64,000 nt of DNA from Melastoma dodecandrum (Eukaryota > Streptophyta > Magnoliopsida > Myrtales > Melastomataceae), in contig JARUPY010000387.1 of assembly GCA_029817715.1 (NCBI GenBank), positions 620,001-684,000 of the forward strand, read 5' to 3'. The notes below the pieces were generated by a model. The model was not told the DNA's origin, ran no database searches, and saw only the letters and a program-made list of their open reading frames with translations. Of this stretch, positions 21,137-31,160 are shown piece after piece (position 1 is the stretch's first letter; each line of letters starts with the position of its first letter). The translations under genes and the position numbers were made by a program.

Positions 21137-22677
21137 ACACGCATTCCGATCAACCGGAAATTACTTCGTGTTTTTTACTTACAAGAGTTTTCAGTTTAGA
21201 ATTTTCTATTATTCACGGGTGTTTTTCCCTCAACCAAGGGTTAATTCGAGATTGAAGGGGGTTTGGAAGTGTAATAATAAGAGATGGAGATCAATGAAAA
21301 AGACTGCCTCCACCTCATTCTTGCTCTGTTCTTTCTTTTTGTTCGATCTCTCTTCCGTGGCAATTTGCTACGTTTGATTTCTTGTCCCGTTAATCCAGAC
21401 TGGGTCCTTTCTTTTGGTCATTCTCCGGGTTCCCAGGTTCCTTGCCCGATAATGCACTCAAGAAAGAAGCCTCAAACGTTCTTGAACGTGCAACCTCTCT
21501 TCTGCTTTGATTCGGTTTGTTGGATTTCTTGTCCTCTTGTTTCCCAGAGTGTACTTCTGAGTTTCTTGCCATGGGATGCCAGCGAGACTGCCTCCATTGA
21601 TCTAGTTTTGCAAGTTTCTTTCAGTTTGATTTCTATTCCAGTAAGCCGTTTGTTGGATTTATTGTCCTCATGGTGGAAGGTATAATTCCGATCGAGTCCT
21701 TTTCTTTGCTATCCTCGGGATTGTTGGTTTCACCACATGAGCTTCCATTTTTTGATCGAGATGCAGAGACTTCTTACTGTTTTCATTTCAATTGTCTCTG
21801 AAGACACCTTCCATTTTTCAAAACACTACTTGTGTGGAGACGTCTTGATATTGTCAGAGGTTCGCGATACGGCCAGACATGTCATTGTTGTGAGTGTAGC
21901 TCATTCCTTCCAAGGTTGAGAGCGTTCCCTCCCTCCAGTCTTGTTTCTGTGAGCACCTTTTGATCCGGTCATTGACTTCTTGCTTGTATACATGTAAATG
22001 CAGGAATGCTTCTCCTACAGTCAGTCTTGTGTTAACATATCATATTTCTTTTTGATACATGATAAATGACATGAACTAAGCAAAATCTCAGAATGATCTG
22101 TCATGAGATTCGGGGTGTGATGGAATCTTAGGCTTAATCTGAAATGAAAGTTCTTACAGTGGAGGTGAACTCCATGGTGTACAAAGTCGTTGCCACTGTA
22201 CTTAGAAATGTGTAAGAACTTGCTCGAGTAGTTATAACTTAGTTGTGATGGACGGTAATGACAATGTTGGGGAGGGCCTCCTCTTTAGCCTACCAATCCC
22301 CCAAAACAAACTTTGAATGGAGAAGAGCACCCCGGGATGGACCGGCCGAAACATTATTTTCTAGATGGTCGCTTTGGGACAGCCCCCCATGTTCAATTCG
22401 GGTTCTCATTTATTTGCCACTCGATCTTTAATCTAAACTACTAATATTGTCTCCTTCTATGTCTGCCAAAAACAAAGTTAGAAGCAGCTTCAAAAAGGTA
22501 ACTCGCTGTGAGTCCATGACGAGGTGCTCTGAACAGTCCACCGAAACACCCCCCTATAAATAGAGGAATGCTTTCTCCCTTCTCTCCCATCTCAAAACTC
22601 AAACCACCTTCAACTAAGCTTTACAACACCTCAACTTCCCAAAGATTCATCAACTTCTCACACATTCACCAAGAGAA
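21137..22677. other. PR-10 intergenic region, tandem copy of 6973-8533
   Basis: No intact gene is present. The exon-1 relic lies at 22157-22196 with its ATG changed to GTG. The TATA box for the gene at 22678 is TATAAATA at 22555-22562, preceded by a short C run. Confidence 0.5.
22157..22196 (-). pseudogene. PR-10 exon 1 relic, copy B
   Basis: Same relic as at 7991-8030, with the start codon mutated to GTG. Confidence 0.55.
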
Positions 22678-23239
22678 ATGGCGGTTACCAGCTACAACGA
22701 GGAGTTCACCTCCACCGTCTCCCCCGCCAGGCTCTTCAATGCCCTTGTCACTGAATCCCACGTCTTCATCCCCAAGGCCGTCCCTGGCGGCATCAAGAAC
22801 GTCGAGTTCCTCGAGGGTGATGGCGGTGCTGGCAGCATCAAGCAGACCAACCTCGTCGACGGTAAGTGTAGTGCCTTACAGACCAGCGCCAAACCTTCAT
22901 TGAATGTTATGGCATTCTTATGGCCCCGAAATGATCATAGGCGGGAAGCTCAAGTTCATGAAGCACAGGATCGACGTGGTCGACGTCGAGAACCTGTATA
23001 CCAAGTACACCCTCATCGGATGCGACATCGAATTCGAGAAGGTCGAGTCCGTCGTTTCCGAGATGAAGTTCGAGGCCGCTCCCGGAGGCGGATGCGTCTG
23101 CAAGATTACTAGTGAGTACCACGTGAAGGCAGGGTACGAGCTGAACGTGGAAGAGGTCAAGGAGGGGAAGCTGAGGGCCAGCGGGCTGTTCAAGGCTGTG
23201 GAGGAGTACCTCGTCGCCCACCCTGAGGAGTGCTCTTAA
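22678..23239 (+). CDS. PR-10 / Bet v 1-like protein
   Basis: Exon 1 is 22678-22861 and exon 2 is 22941-23239, giving 160 residues. Private changes are SYNEEF, LFNALV, GIKNVEF, SEMKFE, KITSEY, ELNVEE and the ECS end. These are all shared with its inverted copy at 28891-29452 and not with the gene at 8534, its expected tandem partner. Gene conversion or an older split from the 8534 gene would explain this. Confidence 0.93.
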
Positions 23240-23577
23240 ACAAGAGTCGAGATTATTCACCGCAGCTTCGATACAAATGTTCGGTTTTTTCTCTTCATCT
23301 CTGTTGTTTTTTATATTTTTTCTGGTTTCGTTCCCATATTGAGGTGGTTGTGTGAGAGAGTGAGATCGATGTCAAAGGATCGAGTAATCAAATGAATAAA
23401 CATCGAATAAGATGGTTTAGTATTTCATCATTCAACATCATCATCTTCACACCAACAATCACTCCTTGATTCACGTGGAGACCCTTCGAGAAGAGCCCCA
23501 AAATACTAGAAGGAATCCAGCGACCACACTTTGAAAACTATCAAAAGCCATGGCAGTCTGAGAAGAATTTAGTTGAT
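23240..23577. other. Convergent 3' flanks of two PR-10 genes
   Basis: This 338-bp tail-to-tail region is shared with 28552-28890 (inverted) and, in diverged form, with 55250-55551. No coding region is visible. Confidence 0.5.
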
Positions 23578-24163
23578 TTAGGCGCACTCCTCGGGGTGGG
23601 CGATGAGGTATTCCTCGACGGCCTTGAACAGTGAGACGACACTCAGCTTCCCCTCCTTGAGGTCCTCCCCTGCCAGACTGCACCCTTTCTTCCCATGGTA
23701 AGTGGTAGTCATCCTGCACACACTTCCCCCGCCAGGAGCGGCCTGGAACATTAGGTCATACACGACGGAGTCGAGCTTCTCAAAGTCGACATCACATTCG
23801 ACGAGGGTGTACTTGCAACGCAGGTTCTCGACATCGAGCACGTCTACCCTGTGCTTCATGTACTTGAGCTTCCCGCCTGCGCTTTCAATTTATTCAACGA
23901 CACCACCACCATAAAATACACCAGTTATCAGGAAAAATTGAATGAAGTTCAACACTAGCATGCCCGGCAGTACGCTAACCATCCAGGAGGTTGGTCTGCC
24001 TGATGCTGCCGACACCACCATCGCCCTCGAGGAACTCGATGCTCTGGATGCCCCCGGAGATGGCCTTGGGGATGAGGACGTGAGAGTCGGTGACGAGCGC
24101 CTTGAAGAGCCTGGCGGGGGAGACGGTGGAGGTTAACTGCTTGGAGACCACGCTAAACCCCAT
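23578..24163 (-). CDS. PR-10 / Bet v 1-like protein, intact MGFSVV subfamily
   Basis: Exon 1 is 24163-23980 and exon 2 is 23876-23578, with a 103-bp intron, giving 160 residues. It shows what the genes at 1408 and 15565 looked like before their 3' ends were replaced: after KLSVVSL it continues FKAVEEYLIAHPEECA. The glycine loop is EGDGGVG. Compared with the MAVTSY subfamily it differs over most of the length (SVVSKQLTS, TDSHVLIPKAIS, KYMKHRVDVLD, RCKYTLVECDVDF, TTYHGKKGCSLAGED), so the two groups probably bind different ligands. The intron starts GTTAG, so retained intron would stop translation at once. Confidence 0.92.
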
Positions 24164-24186
24164 TTCCTTAGCGGGTCGAGACGGAA

Positions 24187-24227
24187 TTATAAATACAAGC
24201 CTTCCCCCCGAATGCTTGTATTTATAA
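24187..24227 (-). promoter_or_regulatory. TATA box within a perfect 14-bp inverted repeat
   Basis: Arms at 24187-24200 and 24214-24227 flank a C-rich loop on the plus strand. The start codon at 24163 follows 23 bases after the nearer arm. Confidence 0.6.
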
Positions 24228-24934
24228 GGATAAGTGTGGAATTTTGAACGTAGTCATATGTCAAGACAAGGATAAGGCAAGTAAAGGCATCGGATGTCCA
24301 AAATAATACACGACCGACCGGAGTGTTGGCATTATCTGATGAATCAGCCCGTGACACTGACATTGTTTTTTTTATTTAAAAAAAAATGATATAATTCTTT
24401 ATTCATTCCCCGTCGATCTGGTCCGATCTTACCAAATATATTTTTTACTCAAAATAATATTACGACCAACCGAAGTCTTGTCGTATTCGATGAATCAGAC
24501 TGTGTCAATCCGATCGCCACCAAACATTTTATTTTCGGGAAAAAAAAAAGTACGAAATTCATACAGACAACCAAACATAAGACAAGTAGCCTTCGTACCA
24601 AACAATATGCAAAAGCTAAGTGTTTGGGGGAGATCTAGAAAATTTGGAACTATAAACTAAAAGAAACGAGTTAAAACCTTTTTTTATAACTAAGAGGTTC
24701 ATCATCGCTTAAGGCTCTTGCAAAATCCTGTAGCCAACGGCAATCGGGTAAGTCGGTTCCATCAAGATTAAGATACGACGGGTATTTAGAACGATACAAC
24801 TAAAATTTGAATCTAAAATTTTCGAATAAATTCTCAGTGCCCCAAGTATTTCTATGTAAAACAAATATATTGATGTGTTAATAGTTTTTTTTCAGAACTT
24901 ATTAGGAAGATATTTATCTTTAACTTGTTTTGAT
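24228..24934. other. Upstream region of the PR-10 gene at 24163
   Basis: Mirror of 27196-27901. It contains the shared promoter module near 24291-24365 (reverse orientation). Short open frames have no recognisable product. Confidence 0.45.
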
Positions 24935-25879
24935 GATGAGCCTGACCTTCTGTGTTAAAGAAGTCAAACATTCTATTCCACAGAAGCTACTCATGTTGAC
25001 GTCTTTCTGTAAGAAATATTTTTGTGATTAATTGATTGTTTAATCATTAGTTAATCACAAAATGATTAAGATTTGATTAAGATGTTATCTGATCAAATCA
25101 AATAGATTTCGTCTTCAAATAAATCCATTAGAGAGAATGTTTCTTATAGAATGAATCATAATCTTCTATATATGGAAATGTTCTACAGAATGGTCTACTG
25201 GCTTTTGTGATCTTATACGATCACTAATGACCATTATTTGAAGATGCTAATCACAACCATCTATCTAGATACATTCGTCTTTGTGTCTTGTACATAATGG
25301 AATCGATCCTTACCTTTATGGAAAACGATCTTCGATTATCTTCATATAAAGAAGGTTGCGGATCAGAACCCTCTGTAGTACAGTATTCTGGGAAGTATAT
25401 CATAATCTTATCCTAATTGATTTGATCGATTTCCTTATTGAATACAAGTACTTGTGTATTATTATGTAACTATTCGTTTCCTTGTTTTACATATTTTCGC
25501 TTTTAAATTCCTTTTACATTTTTGTTTTTCGTGTATAAATAGCCACGCTCTCTCATAAAAAAAGAACAATCTCATCAATTTCCTTTGAGTGTGTGCTTGA
25601 GCAATCATTCTTTTATTTCGTTTGAGTTAGTCACACGAGGAGCACTAGCTGCGCAAAGCCGTATCGTTGGTGAAATCTTCTGGGAGAGTGACTTGGGGGC
25701 CACGAGGGACTTAGTTGGAAGCTGCAAGAGACGTTGTTGGAAGCGTGTCAACGTGGGCAACGTGCAGTGGGCCGGAGAGAAGGGCAGAACCCCGGGAGCA
25801 CAGAAGGTGAGGGACTGACCGGTTTCTGTGGTGTAGCGTTCTGTGTGCAGGAACCTAGGACAGAGGCTGCTGTCGACTT

Positions 25880-26095
25880 GCGTGGGGTTTGCCGCGTGCT
25901 TGCGCAGGGTTTGCCGCGTGCTTGCGTAGGGTATGCTACGTGCTCGCGTGGGGTACGCCACGTAGTCACTATCTCGTGGAGATCGTACAGGTCGTGTGGA
26001 GCCGCCGGAGGGAAAATCCATCCTTGAACAGGGGACGCTGTCTGCCGGCGTAAGGTTCGCTACGTGCTCGCGTGGGGTACGCCACGAAGTCGTTG
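25880..26095 (+). repeat. Short GC-rich tandem repeat
   Basis: A ~22-bp unit of the form GGGTTTGCCGCGTGCTTGCG is repeated about four times in 25880-25965, drifting to GGGTACGCCACGTAGTC. One further diverged unit lies near 26050-26090. Confidence 0.6.
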
Positions 26096-26134
26096 TCCTT
26101 GAGGGGATTGCGCATTGGTTACTATTTCGGTCTC

Positions 26135-26610
26135 TGCAGTACAGAACCTTATAGTCAGTGCTTTGATTTTCAGTCACTTTTGCTACAGCACCTTACGATC
26201 TGTTCAGTAGAAGGTCGACTTTCTTGGTACAGAATCTTTTAAATCCGTGCTTTATAACCAAGTCATTTCCTATACAGAATCTTCTGGTCTGTAGTGGATT
26301 GACATCTTTGGTACATAACCTTACGGTCTGTGCTATATCTTATGTGATACAGAATCCTTGGATCTGTGATACAGAAGGTTGACGCTTTTGGTACAGGATC
26401 TCTTAATCTGAGTCATAAAAGGTTAACACTTCGATACAGAATCTTCTGGTCTGTATTGTTTTTCAACTACTTCAATACAGAACCTTCTTGTCTGTATTGT
26501 GCTTGAGTTACTACGGTACATAACCTTCTGGTCTGTGTTGCGTAACAAGTTCCTACGGTACAGAATCTTCTGATATGTTCTCTGTCACTAAGATTTCTGC
26601 GGTACAGAAC
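26135..26610 (+). repeat. Degenerate tandem repeat of a TACAGAATCTTCTGGTCTGT unit
   Basis: About twelve diverged copies of a ~20-bp core are spaced 35-50 bp apart, for example near 26272, 26347, 26434, 26474, 26516, 26557 and 26600. The linkers are not conserved. Confidence 0.7.
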
Positions 26611-26889
26611 CTTTGTGGTCTATTCTAATAACGATCGATTGTGTATTCTTGTTAAGATGCATTTGAGTGAATCCATCCAAAATCTAGGTGAAGAGTGGAC
26701 GTAAGCGATTTGCTGAACCACTATAAAAAGCCTGGTGTCTATCAGACAAATTGCGATCATATTCGAACGTTCTGTCCTACAGAAACCTATTTACGGTTCT
26801 GTTTTACAGAAGCTTCCTTCCGCTGCGGGATTTGTGAAAAAGAGTTAAAAGTACTAATTTGGATCATAACGCTAATTCACACCCCTTTT

Positions 26890-27195
26890 AGTGTAACAAA
26901 CTCAAAATCCTTCTTTCGGCAATGGAAGATACTTTCTGTTATTCGTATATGACTTTACTAGAATGATTTAGTTTTATTTTCATGAGAGTAAATCATAAGC
27001 TTTCACAACCCTTATGAAGTTCAAAGCACTCGTAAAGAATTAAAGTGGGTATCTGATTAAGAGCACAAAACGCGGAAAAGAGTTACTGTCAAGACGACTA
27101 TTACCAACAAGAGATATAAATATCGTAATCGTGCAATATTCTACACAGCATAATAGAGTTGCAAAAAGAAATAATAAAATCATAACAGAGACGAC
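26890..27195 (+). pseudogene. Ty1/copia integrase relic
   Basis: The stretch starts with the same bases as 965-1021 and continues through a degraded integrase core. Near 27145-27190 a frame reads STQHNRVAKRNNKII, matching the YTPQQNGVAERKN-type integrase motif. Frame breaks and stops make it non-functional. It directly abuts the right arm of the inverted duplication. Confidence 0.6.
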
Positions 27196-27901
27196 TGGAA
27201 ACAAGTTAAAGATAAATATCTTCCTAATAAGTTCTGAAAAAAAACTATTAACACATCAATATATTTGTTTTACATAGAAATACTTGGGGCACTGAGAATT
27301 TATTCGAAAATTTTAGATTCAAATTTTAGTTGTATCGTTCTAAATACCCGTCGTATCTTAATCTTGATGGAACCGACTTACCCGATTGCCGTTGGCTACA
27401 GGATTTTGCAAGAGCCTTAAGCGATGATGAACCTCTTAGTTATAAAAAAAGGTTTTAACTCGTTTCTTTTAGTTTATAGTTCCAAATTTTCTAGATCTCC
27501 CCCAAACACTTAGCTTTTGCATATTGTTTGGTACGAAGGCTACTTGTCTTATGTTTGGTTGTCTGTATGAATTTCGTACTTTTTTTTTTCCCGAAAATAA
27601 AATGTTTGGTGGCGATCGGATTGACACAGTCTGATTCATCGAATACGACAAGACTTCGGTTGGTCGTAATATTATTTTGAGTAAAAAATATATTTGGTAA
27701 GATCGGACCAGATCGACGGGGAATGAATAAAGAATTATATCATTTTTTTTTAAATAAAAAAAACAATGTCAGTGTCACGGGCTGATTCATCAGATAATGC
27801 CAACACTCCGGTCGGTCGTGTATTATTTTGGACATCCGATGCCTTTACTTGCCTTATCCTTGTCTTGACATATGACTACGTGCAAAATTACACACTTATC
27901 C

Positions 27902-27942
27902 TTATAAATACAAGCATTCGGGGGGAAGGCTTGTATTTATAA
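27902..27942 (+). promoter_or_regulatory. TATA box within a perfect 14-bp inverted repeat
   Basis: Arms at 27902-27915 and 27929-27942, identical to the other three copies. Confidence 0.6.
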
Positions 27943-27965
27943 TTCCGTCTCGACCCGCTAAGGAA

Positions 27966-28551
27966 ATGGGGTTTAGCGTGGTCTCCAAGCAGTTAACCTC
28001 CACCGTCTCCCCCGCCAGGCTCTTCAAGGCGCTCGTCACCGACTCTCACGTCCTCATCCCCAAGGCCATCTCCGGGGGCATCCAGAGCATCGAGTTCCTC
28101 GAGGGCGATGGTGGTCTCGACAGCATCAGGCAGACCAACCTCCTGGATGGTTAGCGTACTGCCGGGCATGCTAGTGTTGAACTTCATTCAATTTTTCCTG
28201 ATAACTGGTGTATTTTATGGTGGTGGTGTCGTTGAATAAATTGAAAGCGCAGGCGGGAAGCTCAAGTACATGAAGCACAGGGTAGACGTGCTCGATGTCG
28301 AGAACCTGCGTTGCAAGTACACCCTCGTCGAATGTGATGTCGACTTTGAGAAGCTCGACTCCGTCGTGTATGACCTAATGTTCCAGGCCGCTCCTGGCGG
28401 GGGAAGTGTGTGCAGGATGACTACCACTTACCATGGGAAGAAAGGGTGCAGTCTGGCAGGGGAGGACCTCAAGGAGGGGAAGCTGAGTGTCGTCTCACTG
28501 TTCAAGGCCGTCGAGGAATACCTCATCGCCCACCCCGAGGAGTGCGCCTAA
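27966..28551 (+). CDS. PR-10 / Bet v 1-like protein, MGFSVV subfamily
   Basis: Exon 1 is 27966-28149 and exon 2 is 28253-28551, with a 103-bp intron, giving 160 residues. The C-terminal helix is intact. The glycine loop reads EGDGGLD, as at 15565, whereas its mirror copy at 23578 reads EGDGGVG, as at 1408. The two loop versions therefore cross the two duplications, which suggests allelic mixing or gene conversion. Confidence 0.92.
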
Positions 28552-28890
28552 ATCAACTAAATTCTTCTCAGACTGCCATGGCTTTTGATAGTTTTCAAAG
28601 TGTGGTCGCTGGATTCCTTCTAGTATTTTGGGGCTCTTCTCGAAGGGTCTCCACGTGAATCAAGGAGTGATTGTTGGTGTGAAGATGATGATGTTGAATG
28701 ATGAAATACTAAACCATCTTATTCGATGTTTATTCATTTGATTACTCGATCCTTTGACATCGATCTCACTCTCTCACACAACCACCTCAATATGGGAACG
28801 AAACCAGAAAAAATATAAAAAACAACAGAGATGAAGAGAAAAAAACCGAACATTTGTATCGAAGCTGCGGTGAATAATCTCGACTCTTGT
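28552..28890. other. Convergent 3' flanks of two PR-10 genes
   Basis: Mirror copy of 23240-23577. No gene is visible. Confidence 0.5.
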
Positions 28891-29452
28891 TTAAGAGCAC
28901 TCCTCAGGGTGGGCGACGAGGTACTCCTCCACAGCCTTGAACAGCCCGCTGGCCCTCAGCTTCCCCTCCTTGACCTCTTCCACGTTCAGCTCGTACCCTG
29001 CCTTCACGTGGTACTCACTAGTAATCTTGCAGACGCATCCGCCTCCGGGAGCGGCCTCGAACTTCATCTCGGAAACGACGGACTCGACCTTCTCGAATTC
29101 GATGTCGCATCCGATGAGGGTGTACTTGGTATACAGGTTCTCGACGTCGACCACGTCGATCCTGTGCTTCATGAACTTGAGCTTCCCGCCTATGATCATT
29201 TCGGGGCCATAAGAATGCCATAACATTCAATGAAGGTTTGGCGCTGGTCTGTAAGGCACTACACTTACCGTCGACGAGGTTGGTCTGCTTGATGCTGCCA
29301 GCACCGCCATCACCCTCGAGGAACTCGACGTTCTTGATGCCGCCAGGGACGGCCTTGGGGATGAAGACGTGGGATTCAGTGACAAGGGCATTGAAGAGCC
29401 TGGCGGGGGAGACGGTGGAGGTGAACTCCTCGTTGTAGCTGGTAACCGCCAT
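28891..29452 (-). CDS. PR-10 / Bet v 1-like protein
   Basis: Exon 1 is 29452-29269 and exon 2 is 29189-28891. The 160-residue product appears identical to that of 22678-23239, its mirror copy. The TATA box is at 29575-29568. With 27966 it forms a convergent pair. Confidence 0.93.
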
Positions 29453-30723
29453 TTCTCTTGGTGAATGTGTGAGAAGTTGATGAATCTTTGGGAAGTTGAG
29501 GTGTTGTAAAGCTTAGTTGAAGGTGGTTTGAGTTTTGAGATGGGAGAGAAGGGAGAAAGCATTCCTCTATTTATAGGGGGGTGTTTCGGTGGACTGTTCA
29601 GAGCACCTCGTCATGGACTCACAGCGAGTTACCTTTTTGAAGCTGCTTCTAACTTTGTTTTTGGCAGACATAGAAGGAGACAATATTAGTAGTTTAGATT
29701 AAAGATCGAGTGGCAAATAAATGAGAACCCGAATTGAACATGGGGGGCTGTCCCAAAGCGACCATCTAGAAAATAATGTTTCGGCCGGTCCATCCCGGGG
29801 TGCTCTTCTCCATTCAAAGTTTGTTTTGGGGGATTGGTAGGCTAAAGAGGAGGCCCTCCCCAACATTGTCATTACCGTCCATCACAACTAAGTTATAACT
29901 ACTCGAGCAAGTTCTTACACATTTCTAAGTACAGTGGCAACGACTTTGTACACCATGGAGTTCACCTCCACTGTAAGAACTTTCATTTCAGATTAAGCCT
30001 AAGATTCCATCACACCCCGAATCTCATGACAGATCATTCTGAGATTTTGCTTAGTTCATGTCATTTATCATGTATCAAAAAGAAATATGATATGTTAACA
30101 CAAGACTGACTGTAGGAGAAGCATTCCTGCATTTACATGTATACAAGCAAGAAGTCAATGACCGGATCAAAAGGTGCTCACAGAAACAAGACTGGAGGGA
30201 GGGAACGCTCTCAACCTTGGAAGGAATGAGCTACACTCACAACAATGACATGTCTGGCCGTATCGCGAACCTCTGACAATATCAAGACGTCTCCACACAA
30301 GTAGTGTTTTGAAAAATGGAAGGTGTCTTCAGAGACAATTGAAATGAAAACAGTAAGAAGTCTCTGCATCTCGATCAAAAAATGGAAGCTCATGTGGTGA
30401 AACCAACAATCCCGAGGATAGCAAAGAAAAGGACCCGATCGGAATTATACCTTCCACCAGGAGGACAATAAATCCAACAAACGGCTTACTGCAATAGAGA
30501 TCAAACTGAAAGAAACGTGCAAAACTAGATCAATGGAGGCAGTCTCGCTGGCATCCCATGGCAAGAAACTCAGAAGTACACTCTGGGAAACAAGAGGACA
30601 AGAAATCCAACAAACCGAATCAAAGCAGAAGAGAGGTTGCACGTTCAAGAACGTTTGAGGCTTCTTTCTTGAGTGCATTATCGGGCAAGGAACCTGGGAA
30701 CCCGGAGAATGACCAAGAGAAAG
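29453..30723. other. Upstream region of the PR-10 gene at 29452
   Basis: Mirror of 21407-22677. It carries the third exon-1 relic at 29934-29973 (plus strand, GTG in place of ATG). The last five bases (30719-30723, GAAAG) are the target-site duplication of the following retrotransposon. Confidence 0.5.
29934..29973 (+). pseudogene. PR-10 exon 1 relic, inverted copy
   Basis: Inverted copy of 22157-22196. Confidence 0.55.
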
Positions 30724-31160
30724 TGACGCCACCCACACCAACAAAACAGTAAACCGAAGCTAGCTTGTATATTAAAAAACACAGTCAACGAAGTTCAGCA
30801 GTCATAGCTAACCGATCTTAGCTATCGAATGCTTCCATCTTCATGCTCCTTCTCCATCTCCAGCTTCATTTTTATCCTTCTCCTCCTCCTCCTTTTCCTT
30901 TCCTTCTTCTCTTTCTTCCGTCGTTTATCCGCAACCAACTTCTCTTGTATTTGTTGCTGTCCCGCTGTCACCCAAATCCGTTATCACCTTCTTCAAATTC
31001 TCAGCATAAATCCCCACTTTTCCATCTTCGTACAGTTCCGTCCTGATTCCCTTCACATAGGCCGTAAGGCCCACCCCGAAGCCCGCATCTTCCATGAATC
31101 CTTTCTGGTGTTTCACGGCCTTTAACCCCGACCCAATAGCCGAGTCCATCACCTGCATCA
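30724..31160 (-). repeat. 3' LTR of the chromovirus-type element
   Basis: 437 bp, TG...CA. Relative to the 5' LTR it has about 45 extra bases in the middle and lacks about 9 bases near its outer end. A purine-rich tract on the minus strand (31161-31175) adjoins it, as expected for the polypurine primer. Confidence 0.88.

Larger units (their letters stand above)
19125..24934. repeat. Left arm of a large inverted duplication
   Basis: This arm is matched in reverse by 27196-30723 plus 36145-38410. Four PR-10 genes (19363, 20575, 22678, 23578) are mirrored by those at 37590, 36419, 28891 and 27966. In the inner part (21409-24934) the paired coordinates sum to a constant 52129-52130, so indels are almost absent. 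The outer part has diverged more, with a different intron in one outer gene. Confidence 0.85.
24935..26889. other. Spacer of the inverted duplication, probable LTR-like relic
   Basis: No gene is recognised. A TATAAATA box at 25534-25541, followed by a transcript-leader-like stretch, suggests an old LTR promoter, but no partner LTR or primer-binding site was found. Two short tandem repeat blocks follow (25880-26095 and 26135-26610). Confidence 0.35.

Noticed and set aside
24935..25600. Solo LTR of a copia element
   Set aside because: A TATA box and leader-like sequence are present, but no clear TG...CA ends, target duplication or partner copy could be found.
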